Shown: positions 10,468-18,462, counted from the first letter of the stretch. The stretch is DNA of 64,000 bases from Sphingomonas astaxanthinifaciens DSM 22298 (GCF_000711715.1 NZ_JONN01000001.1:1736001-1800000); one strand, 5' to 3'. Notes: a model not told the origin generated them from the sequence alone. A program made the numbers and translations.

Positions 10468-10982
10468 CAGGCCTGAGCCCCGAGCATCTTGGCGGCGAGG
10501 ATCCAGCCCCAGACCAGCGCGGTCAGCACGCCGCCGGCGATGCTCGCCTGGACCGCGCGGCGAAGCAACCAGGTCTGGGCGTCGATCGAGCGGACGAAGG
10601 CCGCCATCAGCCGCCGCCGGAGCATGTCCGGCTGGTCGTCCTCGCAGCCCTCGGGATCGAAATCCTCGCCGATCAGCAGTCCGCGCAGGACAAAGGCGCT
10701 GGACAGGACGAAGGGGATGACCCCGACCAGGCTGGCGAGGGTCATCGCCGGCTGCGCGGCGGCATCGAGGCTGAGCGGGGCGCCGGGCGAGGCCGAGACC
10801 GGATGCGTCCCGATGGTGATGAGCAGCGCGTTGAAGGCCAGCATCCCGCCCATCCGCACCGACAGGTCGAGATCGCGGTTCTCGAGATATTCGAGGTCGG
10901 CGACGAAGCCCGGATCGGGCACGTCGCCGTGCATCCGCTGGAAGGCGCGCAAGCGGGTGCGGAACGACGGCTGCTGCTTCAT
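10467..10982 (-). CDS. Membrane protein, 171 aa, coupled to the next gene
   Basis: The start at 10982 (MKQQPSFRTRLRAFQRMHGD) was preferred to one 42 bases upstream because the extra residues look non-coding. A basic, charged head of about 45 residues is followed by three hydrophobic segments (about 50-70, 80-105 and 145-165), with an acidic loop between (GEDFDPEGCEDDQPD). The family is unknown. Its stop overlaps the start of the following membrane protein, which makes a two-gene operon. No signal peptide is needed because the first hydrophobic segment would insert it. Confidence 0.6.
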   Translation of the reverse strand: MKQQPSFRTRLRAFQRMHGDVPDPGFVADLEYLENRDLDLSVRMGGMLAFNALLITIGTHPVSASPGAPLSLDAAAQPAMTLASLVGVIPFVLSSAFVLRGLLIGEDFDPEGCEDDQPDMLRRRLMAAFVRSIDAQTWLLRRAVQASIAGGVLTALVWGWILAAKMLGAQA

Positions 10983-11043
10983 GGTGCGGAATAAAAGAGC
11001 CGTGCACCGCCCTGTCCACCGCAAAAAGCGATGGCCGATACGG

Positions 11044-11391
11044 CTAGCCGCGCATCCGCGCCTCGAGCGCCTCCGAGCGCCGGGCGAGGTCGGTGACGTC
11101 GCGCGGATCGAGCTCGGCTGCGAAGGCGAGCCCGGCCTGCCGCCCGTCGCGCCAGCGCACCGTCGCCGGGGCGCCCGCTCCGCCCCAGTTGAGCGTCACC
11201 GGCGCCCCCGCGGCGACCAGCGCCGTGCCGCAGTCCACCCGGGCCCCGCCGGCCGAGAGGTCGACGATCTGCACCGGATAGCGCCGTCCGCCGAGGATCA
11301 GGAATGCCGGCAACGCGACCGTCACCCGCGGGTGCAGGCGGCGATCGGCGTAGGGATCGGGCTGCGGAGAGGCGGTCGAGGCGGGAGTCAT
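11044..11391 (-). CDS. PilZ domain protein
   Basis: The 115-aa product is a single PilZ domain, the binding module for cyclic di-GMP. The two diagnostic motifs are in place: RRLHPR (RxxxR) near residue 17, and DLSAGGARV (DxSxxGxxV) near residue 43. A short tail (LARRSEALEARMRG) follows. Lone PilZ proteins usually change partner activity, such as motility, polysaccharide synthesis or the cell cycle, according to c-di-GMP level. No diguanylate cyclase or flagellar gene is nearby, so the target is unknown. Confidence 0.9.
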   Translation of the reverse strand: MTPASTASPQPDPYADRRLHPRVTVALPAFLILGGRRYPVQIVDLSAGGARVDCGTALVAAGAPVTLNWGGAGAPATVRWRDGRQAGLAFAAELDPRDVTDLARRSEALEARMRG

Positions 11392-11713
11392 CGGCGGACC
11401 ATGCCACCGGTCCTAGCCCGCAACCTGCTGCCAACAGGTAAAGGGCCAATGGTCCATGGTGAAGGCAATTTCTTCCGAAATGAACTCGTCCTTGCTGGAA
11501 TGACCCACGATCGCAGGAGAAAAGATCCGCGTCGGACCGAGCGTCCGCGGATGGGTCTGGTCAAGCTCCGGAGAGACGCTGCCCGATCAGGGGCAGGGCA
11601 GCGCCAACCATCCGTGTCGATCGAAACCGAGCCGGTCGGCACCCCGCCCTGCTGCCGACGCTTGGTCCGACAGATGGCGGTGTCAGGCGCCCGTCGACGG
11701 ACGGGCTCGCCGC
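11392..11713. other. 322-base gap without a supported gene
   Basis: I see no credible coding sequence here on either strand; the open frames present have no ribosome site and biased, Arg/Ser-rich products. The gap holds one terminator-like hairpin (listed separately) and probably the promoter of the PilZ gene. Confidence 0.5.
11520..11552 (-). terminator. Terminator-like hairpin after the 54-aa gene
   Basis: On the minus strand ATCCGCG pairs with CGCGGAT, with an inner GGAC/GTCC stem, and CTTTTC follows. It is about 165 bases after the stop of the 54-aa gene and would end its transcript. Confidence 0.5.
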
Positions 11714-11878
11714 CTATTTGACGAAACGCTTCTTGAGGTCGGCCTTGATGCTGGCACCGGCGAGATGGGCGTCGACATTGGCATAGCCTTCATGTCGGAG
11801 CGCCTTGCGGATCTCGTCGATGTTGCGCGATTCGGTCGCGAGCTGGAAGGCGCGCTCGATGATGTTCTGGGTTCGCAT
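11714..11878 (-). CDS. Conserved small protein, 54 aa
   Basis: The frame from the ATG at 11878 encodes MRTQNIIERAFQLATESRNI, followed by DEIRKALRHEGYANVDAHLAG and a basic end (ADLKKRFVK). It reads as two amphipathic helices, and is likely a cytoplasmic small protein of a type seen often in sphingomonads. A GAGG lies upstream at a usable distance. A longer open frame from 12091 exists, but its extra residues look random. The function is unknown. Confidence 0.7.
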   Translation of the reverse strand: MRTQNIIERAFQLATESRNIDEIRKALRHEGYANVDAHLAGASIKADLKKRFVK

Positions 11879-12021
11879 GGGGCCTCGACTGTTGCGCACC
11901 CGACATGAACCCCCCGGCGGCCTAGTCGTTCCATCTGCGCAACCGAAACGCTGGCCGCGCGGAAAAGCGCTTTCGTCGAACGGGGCGGGCCAGCGCCAGA
12001 CGATCGTGCGACGGGTGAGCG

Positions 12022-12912
12022 ATGCGCCATCCATTTCTTTCCGCCCTGTTGCTGGCGACGTTCGCCGCGCCCGCCGCCGGCCAGACCGCACCCTCGGCTC
12101 CTGTCCCGGCCGATGAGGAGACGACGATCACCGTCACCGGCAACCGCGACGTGAAGAAGACCGTGCAGGACTTCGTCGCCGCACTGGCGCCGGGCCGGAC
12201 CGCCCGGCCGCTCAGCCGGTTCGAGCGCGAGGTCTGCCCGCTGGTCCTTGGCATGTCGCCGCAGCAAGGCGAGATGGTGGCGGCACGGCTTCGCCGGGTG
12301 GCCGGTCAAGTCGGCATGAAGGTCGGCCAGAAGGGCTGCGGCCCCAATTTGTTCGTGATGGTCACCGCCGACAAGAAGAAGCTTCTCGACGGGTTGAAGC
12401 GGGTCAATGACGAGGCCTTTGGAAGCCTGTCGGGCGACAAGATCCGGGCGCTCTATCGCCAGCCCGGTGCGGCGGTGGTCTGGCACAGCGAAGGCCCGCC
12501 GATCGCCCGCGACGGCAAGGAAGCGACCTTCGACGAGGCCAAGGGCTATTACATCAACCAGACGACCGAGGCGGCGAGCCGGCTGAATTCGGGCGGCTCG
12601 CGCCAGTTCGCCAGTGCGACCGTGGTGGTCGAGCGGCGCGCGCTCGACGGGCTGTCGGTGACCCAGCTCGCCGATTATGTCGCGCTGCGCGCCTTCACCG
12701 GTGCCGACCCGGTCCGGCTGAAGAGCGACAAGGTGCCGACCATCCTCACCGTGCTCGACGCCGCGAGCGATGCCGAGGTGCCGGCCTCGATGACCGATTG
12801 GGATCTCGCGTTCCTCAGCGGTTTTTACGGCATGCGCCGGGGCGACAATATCGCGTCGCAGCGCTCGTCGATCGCACGCGAGGTCGAGAAACGGGTGACC
12901 AAGCAGCCCTAG
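12022..12912 (+). CDS. Secreted protein of a tandem pair (copy 1)
   Basis: The 296-aa product starts with a signal peptide (MRHPFLSALLLATFAAPAAGQ). The mature protein begins TITVTGNRDVKKTVQDFVAAL and continues with SRFEREVCPLVLGM, a GCGPNLFVMVTADKK strand, NQTTEAASRLNSGGSRQF, LSVTQLADYVALRAF and a final DAEVPASMTDWDLAFLSGFY. The next gene carries the same blocks in the same order, so the two arose by duplication. Two cysteines (in REVCP and KGCGPN) are shared and may form a disulfide in the periplasm. I recognise no characterised domain; similar unnamed proteins occur in sphingomonads. No protease, hydrolase or receptor motif is visible. Confidence 0.8.
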   Translation: MRHPFLSALLLATFAAPAAGQTAPSAPVPADEETTITVTGNRDVKKTVQDFVAALAPGRTARPLSRFEREVCPLVLGMSPQQGEMVAARLRRVAGQVGMKVGQKGCGPNLFVMVTADKKKLLDGLKRVNDEAFGSLSGDKIRALYRQPGAAVVWHSEGPPIARDGKEATFDEAKGYYINQTTEAASRLNSGGSRQFASATVVVERRALDGLSVTQLADYVALRAFTGADPVRLKSDKVPTILTVLDAASDAEVPASMTDWDLAFLSGFYGMRRGDNIASQRSSIAREVEKRVTKQP

Positions 12913-12984
12913 GCGTTGCCGCAGTTCGGCGTTTGGGGCACATTCGGCCGGGCGTGCCGAACGCCGTTCCCAGGAGTCGCCCCC

Positions 12985-13860
12985 ATGCGCTCGATCCTGT
13001 TTGCCGCCGCCTTCGTGACCATTGCCGCTCCGGCTCTCGCGCAGGACATCCGCCCGCCAGCCGATGACGACATCGCGATCGTCGTCACCGGCAACCGCGA
13101 CATCAAGAAGACCATCCGCCAGTTCGTCGACACGCTGACGCGCTCGCCCGGCTCCCGCCAGCTCGCGCGATTCGAGCAGCGCATCTGCCCCAAGGTCTTC
13201 GGCCTGCGCGAGCCCGCGGCGGCCAAGGTGACGACCCGGATGCGGCTGGTCTCGGCGGCGGTGACCCGCGACGTCGCGCCCGCCAAATGCGTCCCGAACG
13301 TGATGCTGGTCGTGACTCGCGACAAGGCGGCCTTCATGCGCGAGGTGGCGCGCGGCCGGGACAACCTCTTCGACGGTCTATCGGGCAGCAAGGTCCGGAC
13401 GCTGGTGCGCGATCCCGCGCCGGTCACGGCCTGGCAGGTGCTCGGCGGAAGTCTCGCCGCCGACGGCCGCGCGATCACCGAAGAAGGGACGACGGGAATT
13501 CAGACCAACCGCACGACCGAGGCCTCGACCCGGATCAGGCCGGCGGTCCGCCAGCAGTTCGACTTCGCAGTGGTCGTGGTCGACGCGAAGGTGATCGACG
13601 GGCTGAACACGACCCAGCTCGCCGATTATGCGACGATGCGCGCGCTCGCCAGTCTCGACCCCTCGTCGCTGGCGGCCGACGCGCCCTCGATCCTGCGCGC
13701 GATCGATGCCCCGGCCGACGCCGAGGTGCCGCTGTCGATGACCGCCTGGGACTATGGTTTCCTGCGCGGGCTCTACAAGACGCAGACCAATCTCTACGAC
13801 ACCCAGCAGCGCACCGAGATCGCGCGCGAGGTCGAGAAGAAGGTGGTTGCGGCGCGCTGA
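12985..13860 (+). CDS. Secreted protein of a tandem pair (copy 2)
   Basis: The 291-aa product, from the ATG at 12985 with AGGAG upstream, has a signal peptide (MRSILFAAAFVTIAAPALAQ). It repeats the blocks of copy 1: IVVTGNRDIKKTIRQFVDTL, ARFEQRICPKVFGL, KCVPNVMLVVTRDK, NRTTEASTRIRPAVRQQF, LNTTQLADYATMRAL and DAEVPLSMTAWDYGFLRGLY. The two shared cysteines are kept. The first gene ends 72 bases before this one and both run the same way, so they are likely one transcript. Function unknown; see copy 1. It ends two bases before the convergent peroxiredoxin gene. Confidence 0.8.
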   Translation: MRSILFAAAFVTIAAPALAQDIRPPADDDIAIVVTGNRDIKKTIRQFVDTLTRSPGSRQLARFEQRICPKVFGLREPAAAKVTTRMRLVSAAVTRDVAPAKCVPNVMLVVTRDKAAFMREVARGRDNLFDGLSGSKVRTLVRDPAPVTAWQVLGGSLAADGRAITEEGTTGIQTNRTTEASTRIRPAVRQQFDFAVVVVDAKVIDGLNTTQLADYATMRALASLDPSSLAADAPSILRAIDAPADAEVPLSMTAWDYGFLRGLYKTQTNLYDTQQRTEIAREVEKKVVAAR

Positions 13861-13862
13861 CC

Positions 13863-14387
13863 CTAGCGCTGGGCCTTCAGGGCCTGCACCGCCGCAAGCG
13901 TCTTGGCGACATGCTCCTTCCAGCTCAGCTCGGAGTGGACGAAGACGATCTTGCCGTTGGGGGCGATGACATAGCTGGTGCGGTTGCTGATCGGTGCGAT
14001 CGGCAGCTTCACGTCATAGGCCTTGATCAGCGCAGGCGAGGCGGTGGCGACCGGGAACTGGCCGCGGCAGGCCTCGACGCTGAATTTCTTGAGGCTCTCG
14101 ATGCCGTCGGCACTCATTCCCACGACGCGCGCGCCGGCGGCGCGGAACTGGGGCATGGCGTCGCTGAACGCCTTGGCCTCGAGCGTGCAGCCCTCGGTGA
14201 AGGCCTTGGGGTAGAAGTAGAGGACCAAGGGCCCGTTCCGGAGCTGATCCTTGAGGTGAAGCGTGAACGGCTTGCCCGCGAGCGCGCCCTGGGTGGTGAA
14301 ATCGGGCGCCTTGGCCCCGACCGGAAGCGCCGCGCCGGCCGGCGAGCAGCTGGTGAGGACGAGGAGAGCGGCGAGTAAGCGGCGCAT
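13863..14387 (-). CDS. Exported peroxiredoxin (Bcp/PrxQ type)
   Basis: The 174-aa product is an AhpC/TSA-family thiol peroxidase of the PrxQ kind: a VGAKAPDFTT head, LVLYFYPKAFTEGCTLEAKAF with the peroxidatic Cys67, and a second Cys107 (VEACRGQ) that could serve as resolving residue. A signal peptide ending LVLTSC (Cys14) and then SPAGAA suggests export, perhaps as a lipoprotein. The ATG at 14387 has AAGGAG seven bases upstream; a longer upstream frame lacks this. It would reduce peroxides in the periplasm, with an unknown thiol donor. It faces the tandem secreted pair tail to tail. Confidence 0.92.
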   Translation of the reverse strand: MRRLLAALLVLTSCSPAGAALPVGAKAPDFTTQGALAGKPFTLHLKDQLRNGPLVLYFYPKAFTEGCTLEAKAFSDAMPQFRAAGARVVGMSADGIESLKKFSVEACRGQFPVATASPALIKAYDVKLPIAPISNRTSYVIAPNGKIVFVHSELSWKEHVAKTLAAVQALKAQR

Positions 14388-14421
14388 GGCAGGCTCCTTG
14401 GGACTAGGCTTGGGATGAGGT

Positions 14422-15048
14422 CTAGGCTGCTCCTGCCCGACCGTCCATGCCGGTGCCATCCGGGAAAAGGACCTTGTCGGGAAAGCGCGGGACCAGGGTG
14501 CGGAAGAAGGCGAAGGCCGGGGCGAGGTCGCGATCGGGATCGCCGGTGGGGATGATGGGCTCGCCGAAGATCGCCACCTTGCGATCGTAATCGGGGCCGC
14601 CGGGGACGATCGGAACGCCGGCCGCGAGCGCGATCCGGTAGAAGCCCATGCGCCAGTCGGTGGTCGGGTCGCGGGTACCTTCGGGCGCGATCACCAGCAG
14701 CATGCGGTCGGCGGCGCGGAATTGCGCGGTCACCTGGGCGACGAGGTCGTTGCGGGTCGAGCGGTCGACGGGAATGCCGCCGACCCCGCGCATGAAGCGC
14801 GCCATCGGGCCCCAGCGGAACAGGCTCGACTTGCCGATGTAGCGGGCGTCGACCCGAAGCGTCTCCATCGCGCCGAGGAAGATCAGGAAATCATAATTGC
14901 TGGTGTGCGGCGCGCCCATGATCACCGCCTTGGGCGGCAGCGGCAGCGCACCCTCGACCGTCCAGCCATTGCGGGTGAACCAGCGCAGCAGCTGGCGCTT
15001 CACGAAAATGGCGGGGCGGGACAGGCTTGGGCTCGCGGCGTCGGTCAC
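14422..15048 (-). CDS. 1-acyl-sn-glycerol-3-phosphate acyltransferase family protein (PlsC-like)
   Basis: The frame encodes a LPLAT/AGPAT acyltransferase: the HTSNYD box (HxxxxD) holds the catalytic pair, a GGIPVDRST block follows, and EGTR is the acyl-acceptor phosphate-binding motif. The length of about 208 aa from the GTG at 15048 (VTDAASPSLSRPAIF) is right for the soluble or membrane-edge members. I chose this start because a terminator of the preceding gene lies at 15118-15154, inside the longer open frame. The true start is uncertain by some codons. It likely acylates lysophospholipid or a related lipid. A second such gene is at 28.4 kb. Confidence 0.85.
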   Translation of the reverse strand: MTDAASPSLSRPAIFVKRQLLRWFTRNGWTVEGALPLPPKAVIMGAPHTSNYDFLIFLGAMETLRVDARYIGKSSLFRWGPMARFMRGVGGIPVDRSTRNDLVAQVTAQFRAADRMLLVIAPEGTRDPTTDWRMGFYRIALAAGVPIVPGGPDYDRKVAIFGEPIIPTGDPDRDLAPAFAFFRTLVPRFPDKVLFPDGTGMDGRAGAA

Positions 15049-15117
15049 CTCTCGGTTCCGACCATGTCGGGCGACGCCTGGCAAGCCCCGGGTCCGGCGC
15101 GCCTGTGACACGCGGAC

Positions 15118-15154
15118 AAAAGAAAGGGAGGGCACGGTCGACCCGCGCCCTCCC
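15118..15154 (-). terminator. Intrinsic terminator of the 98-aa lipoprotein gene
   Basis: On the minus strand GGGAGGGC and GCCCTCCC pair perfectly over eight bases, with a 13-base loop, followed by TTTCTTTT. It is ten bases after the lipoprotein stop. Confidence 0.88.
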
Positions 15155-15163
15155 CGGTCAGGC

Positions 15164-15460
15164 TTAGTTGTTGCTGTTGCCCGAGACGGTGTCGTCGGCG
15201 CTGTTGCCGTCGAGGTCGGCGCTCGAGCGGGTCGCGTCGGCCTTTTCCTCGCCCTTCTCGCGGACCTTGTCGGCCTGGTTCTCGAGGGCGTCTTCCTTGG
15301 CCTCGGTGGTCGCGTTGTCGGCGGCTTCCTCGAGGTTGTCCGCGGTCATCTCGGCATTGGCCTCGATGTTGTCGGCGGCCTGCTCCTGCGGCGTGTTGTT
15401 GTTGCAGGCGGCAAGAGCGGCGATGCCGGCGGCAACCATAGTGATCTTGAGCTTGTTCAT
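15164..15460 (-). CDS. Small acidic lipoprotein, 98 aa
   Basis: From the ATG at 15460 a signal peptide leads to the lipobox LAAC, with lipidated Cys19 followed by an Asn run. The mature part is low in complexity and highly charged: EANAEMTADNLEEAADNATT, then a Lys/Glu segment (REKGEEKADATRSS) and an Asp/Ser/Asn tail. It is predicted to be a flexible, helical, envelope-anchored protein without a fold. It resembles in style the lipoprotein at 560-820 but is not clearly related. The function is unknown. An intrinsic terminator closes the gene. Confidence 0.75.
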   Translation of the reverse strand: MNKLKITMVAAGIAALAACNNNTPQEQAADNIEANAEMTADNLEEAADNATTEAKEDALENQADKVREKGEEKADATRSSADLDGNSADDTVSGNSNN

Positions 15461-15597
15461 GAGATGATTCCCCGTTGTGGTGAGAAAAGCACCGCGGCCC
15501 GAAGACCGCGGTGCGCAGGATGCGTGCTCATCCCTGACGCCCAAGCGCATGGCGAAAGTTTTCGTTCCAGCGCTGCAATGAGAAGATTTTCGAAGCC

Positions 15598-16086
15598 TCA
15601 GCCGGCGAGAAGCTGGAGCGTCCGCTTGTCGCGCTCGCCCTCGTAAAAGGCGTCGATCGCCCGGGCGAAGAGCGGTTCGCTGCCTGCCGCCTCGAACAAG
15701 GTCAGGCAGGAAAGAAGCTTGATCCCGTCGACCACGCCCATGATCTCGCCCGCGCTGCGCTGGCCGGCATGGGTCAGCAGCGCCGCGACGCATTCGCGCA
15801 GGCGCGCGCCGAGCAACGGATGGGCGAGATAGGCACGCGCTTCGCCGAGACCCTCGAGCCCGTAGCGATCGGCCATGATGCTGAAGCCGAGCCCGCGCAG
15901 CTGCGGCAGGACGAACCACATCCAGTGGGTCCGCTTCTCGCCTGCGCGAAGCTCGGCAAGGGCCAGGTCGTAGACGCCGCCCTGGGCGGCGACGAACCGG
16001 GCGAGGCTCAGCCGATAAGCGCTGGGAAGATCCAGACCGCGGACATCGCCACGACGATCAGCAGGAGCGAGATTCCCAATACCCAC
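15598..16086 (-). CDS. DUF1810 family protein
   Basis: The conserved domain is complete: LARFVAAQGGVYDLALAEL, RTHWMWFVLPQLRGLG, a YGLEGLGEARAYLAHP helix, then GVVDGIKLLSCLTLF and RDKRTLQLLAG at the end. These are the defining positions of DUF1810, a small cytoplasmic family with unknown activity. The start is unclear: no ATG fits. The GTG at 16086 has a GAAGGGG site seven bases upstream but overlaps the upstream gene by 79 bases; a CTG near residue 26 would avoid this overlap. I give the GTG version (162 aa), with low certainty for the first 25 residues. Confidence 0.85.
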   Translation of the reverse strand: MGIGNLAPADRRGDVRGLDLPSAYRLSLARFVAAQGGVYDLALAELRAGEKRTHWMWFVLPQLRGLGFSIMADRYGLEGLGEARAYLAHPLLGARLRECVAALLTHAGQRSAGEIMGVVDGIKLLSCLTLFEAAGSEPLFARAIDAFYEGERDKRTLQLLAG

Positions 16087-16154
16087 CGTACCACCCCTTC
16101 CTGGCGTGCTCCGGTCACCTGCTCGGCGCTGTAGTGACGCTCTTCCGCACTCAT
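16008..16154 (-). CDS. Small single-span membrane protein, 48 aa
   Basis: The ATG at 16154 has AAGGGAGA at a good distance. The product starts MSAEERHYSAEQVTGARQEG, which is polar, and ends in one hydrophobic helix (WVLGISLLLIVVAMSAVWIF). It is a tail-anchored-like membrane protein with the N-terminus probably in the cytoplasm. It overlaps the likely start of the DUF1810 gene in another frame. Small proteins of this shape are frequent in sphingomonads; its role is unknown. Confidence 0.7.
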   Translation of the reverse strand: MSAEERHYSAEQVTGARQEGVVRWVLGISLLLIVVAMSAVWIFPALIG

Positions 16155-16304
16155 GTCGGTCTCCCTTCGCAGTGACGAAGAAAAATCCATCATATCCTAA
16201 ACCTCGGGACGTGGCGAGCGATCCGGCGGATGGACCAAAGAACACCCCGGGCGCGACGGGCGTTCGGCCCTCGCCACCCTTCGACAGCAAGGAACGACCG
16301 ACCA

Positions 16305-16955
16305 ATGCCTACCCTTCTCGTCACCGGCGCCAACCGCGGCCTCGGGCTCGAATTCGTCCGGCAATATCGCGCCGCCGGCTGGGACGTCATCGCCACCGTG
16401 CGCGAGTCGGGCGAGGAAGTGGCCGCGCTCGGCGCGGTGGTGCGCCGGCTCGACATGGCCGATGCCGCGGCGGTGAGCGGCTTCCGGGCAGGCCGTCCGC
16501 TCGACCTCCTGATCGCCAATGCCGGCACCTACGGCCCGCGCGACGCGACCGACGCAGCCGGTGCCGCGGAATGGCTCGACACCTTCGCGGTCAACACGGT
16601 CGCGCCCTATCTCCTCGCCCGGGCGGTCGCCGACGAGGTGCGCGAGGCTGGCGGCAAGCTGGTCGCGGTCAGCACCCGGATGGGCTCGATCGCCGACAAC
16701 GACAGCGGCGGCTTCCTCGCCTACCGGTCGAGCAAGACCGCGCTGAACATGGCGTGGCGGACGCTCACCCTCGCCAATCGCGACCTCGTCTGCGCGGTGC
16801 TCCACCCGGGCTGGGTCCAGACCCGGATGGGCGGCGCCAACGCGCCGGTCACGCCCGAAGACAGCATCGCGGGCATGCGGAAGGTCATCGAGGGCCTGTC
16901 GCAGGCCGACAGCGGCGAATTCTTCGACTATCAGGGCGGCCGCGTTCCCTGGTGA
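16305..16955 (+). CDS. Short-chain dehydrogenase/reductase
   Basis: The 216-aa product is a classical SDR. The NAD(P) site TGANRGLGLEF lies at residues 7-17, a LLIANAGTYG motif follows, and the catalytic pair is in YRSSK with a Ser in AVSTRMGS before it. AVLHPGWVQT is the usual stretch behind the active site. The short length and sequence agree with the C-factor/carbonyl-reductase-like group of SDRs. The ATG at 16305 has AAGGA eleven bases upstream. The substrate is unknown. It stands alone between two minus-strand small genes and rpmI. Confidence 0.9.
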   Translation: MPTLLVTGANRGLGLEFVRQYRAAGWDVIATVRESGEEVAALGAVVRRLDMADAAAVSGFRAGRPLDLLIANAGTYGPRDATDAAGAAEWLDTFAVNTVAPYLLARAVADEVREAGGKLVAVSTRMGSIADNDSGGFLAYRSSKTALNMAWRTLTLANRDLVCAVLHPGWVQTRMGGANAPVTPEDSIAGMRKVIEGLSQADSGEFFDYQGGRVPW

Positions 16956-17089
16956 TCCTTGCCAAGCGCGCGACTCCCCGCTAGGGGGCCACGCTTTCCA
17001 GATCGTTGGAAAAACCACCGGGCCGGCCAGTCAGGGCTGCCGCGTCAGGTGAGAAACGTCGCCCCTCAGGGGGCTACAAGGAGACGAAA

Positions 17090-17293
17090 ATGCCCAAGCT
17101 CAAGACGAAGAGCGGCGTCAAGAAGCGCTTCAAGCTCACCGCCACTGGCAAGGTGAAGCATGGAGTCGCCGGCAAGCGCCACCGGCTGATCAGCCACAAC
17201 GCCAAGTACATCCGCCAGAACCGCGGCACCGAAGTTCTCGCCGACGCCGATACGGCGCGCGTGAAGCTCTGGGCCCCCTACGGTCTCAAGTAA
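17090..17293 (+). CDS. rpmI: 50S ribosomal protein L35
   Basis: The 67-aa product is a full-length bL35: [20 protein letters not shown], then a basic [19 protein letters not shown] and a final WAPYGLK. It sits in the large subunit core. The ATG at 17090 has AAGGAG nine bases before it. The gene is followed at 13 bases by rplT, as in nearly all bacteria. The usual upstream partner infC is not here; a SDR gene takes its place. Confidence 0.98.
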   Translation: MPKLKTKSGVKKRFKLTATGKVKHGVAGKRHRLISHNAKYIRQNRGTEVLADADTARVKLWAPYGLK

Positions 17294-17306
17294 GGAGTTC
17301 TGACAG

Positions 17307-17696
17307 ATGGCACGCGTCAAGAGGGGTGTAACCACCCGCGCCAAGCACAAGCGCATCCTTGAACAGGCGAAGGGCTATTACGGCCGCCGCAAGAACACCA
17401 TCCGCATCGCCCGCCAAGCGGTCGAGAAGGCCGGGCAGTACGCCTACCGCGACCGCAAGGTGAAGAAGCGGAGCTTCCGCGCCCTGTGGATCCAGCGCAT
17501 CAACGCCGCGGTCCGCGCCGAGGGACTGACCTACGGCCAGTTCATGCACGCGCTCAAGCTCACCGGGATCGACCTCGACCGCAAGGTCCTGGCCGACATG
17601 GCGATGCACGAGGGCGCCGCTTTCTCGGCGCTGATCGCGTCGGCCAAGAAGGCGCTTCCGAACGACGGCGACCGCTCGGTCCAGGCCGCAGCCTAA
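17307..17696 (+). CDS. rplT: 50S ribosomal protein L20
   Basis: The 129-aa product is bL20, an early assembly protein of the 50S subunit that binds 23S r[23 protein letters not shown], a [20 protein letters not shown] helix and a [20 protein letters not shown] segment. It is translated with rpmI and is closed by a terminator 24 bases after the stop. In many alphaproteobacteria pheS-pheT follow directly; here they are 7.3 kb away. Confidence 0.98.
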   Translation: MARVKRGVTTRAKHKRILEQAKGYYGRRKNTIRIARQAVEKAGQYAYRDRKVKKRSFRALWIQRINAAVRAEGLTYGQFMHALKLTGIDLDRKVLADMAMHEGAAFSALIASAKKALPNDGDRSVQAAA

Positions 17697-17720
17697 GCCT
17701 TCGCTTCGGCGGAAAGAATT

Positions 17721-17752
17721 GGGGCGCTCCGGGAGACCGGGGCGCCCTTTTT
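17721..17752 (+). terminator. Intrinsic terminator of rpmI-rplT
   Basis: GGGGCGCTCCGG and CCGGGGCGCCC form an 11-base stem with one mismatch around a GAGA loop, followed by five T residues. Confidence 0.92.
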
Positions 17753-17786
17753 CGTGTCGGTCGCCTTTCGGTGCTAGGACCGCGCC

Positions 17787-18449
17787 ATGGATCTGTTCGC
17801 GCGTTTCCGGGCCCGTCCGCCGGTGATCGAGCATCAGGACGTCGACGCGGCCCTCGCCGCGCACCGCCCCTCCCTCTTCCTCGTCGCGGGCGGCCATCGC
17901 GGACTGTCGGACCCCCACTCGATCTTCGCATGGGGCTTCGCAGACGACTGGACGACACCGCTGACGAGGCCGGTCGAGCAGCCGGCGGAGCTGATGGCGA
18001 AGGGCTGGATCAGCGCGGACTCGCTCCGGCTGGCCTACGTCTCCACCCTCCGCCCCGCCGCCAGGGCCAGCCTGTCCGAAGCCCCCATTTACGACGCCTA
18101 TCTGCGCAGCGCGCTCCAATGGACGGGCTTCGAACTCGCCCTGACGCTCCATGAACGCGTCCGCGCGATCCTCGACGGTCTTGAGCGTCCGGACGAGCGA
18201 CTGTGCGTCCATCGTCAGCAGCTGCTGATCCGCCTACCGACCGAGCCGTTCGACTTTCCGCAGCCGCGCGGCAATGCCGACCCTTGGAGCGGGCGTCCCG
18301 AGGACCTCGCCCCGCTGCGGACCATTGCCCGCTTCGACTGCAACGACATGGCGCTGGCGGTGGTGGGGCTGAGCGAGGGGTCCGGCCCAAGCCTCGCCGA
18401 GCGCTACGGGCGCAAGGTCGAAGCGGTCATCCGGGTGCGCGCCGGCTGA
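17787..18449 (+). CDS. Hypothetical protein, 220 aa
   Basis: The frame from the ATG at 17787 encodes MDLFARFRARPPVIEHQDVD with no signal peptide or membrane helix. It has an acidic central part (YDAYLRSALQWTGFELALTL) and ends KVEAVIRVRAG. I do not recognise a family. Codon use is like its neighbours. It starts 91 bases after rplT, after the terminator, so it probably has its own promoter. It converges on the DUF5996 gene with a 13-base gap. Confidence 0.55.
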   Translation: MDLFARFRARPPVIEHQDVDAALAAHRPSLFLVAGGHRGLSDPHSIFAWGFADDWTTPLTRPVEQPAELMAKGWISADSLRLAYVSTLRPAARASLSEAPIYDAYLRSALQWTGFELALTLHERVRAILDGLERPDERLCVHRQQLLIRLPTEPFDFPQPRGNADPWSGRPEDLAPLRTIARFDCNDMALAVVGLSEGSGPSLAERYGRKVEAVIRVRAG

Positions 18450-18462
18450 CGGTCGGTCGCGG

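Noticed and set aside
11388..11642. An 84-codon minus-strand open frame beside the PilZ gene.
   Set aside because: It is Arg/Ser/Pro-rich, without ribosome site or recognisable pattern; a terminator-like hairpin lies inside it.
12913..12984. GTTCGGC/GCCGAAC inverted repeat between the two tandem secreted genes as a terminator.
   Set aside because: The loop is long and no T-run follows; the genes are probably co-transcribed.
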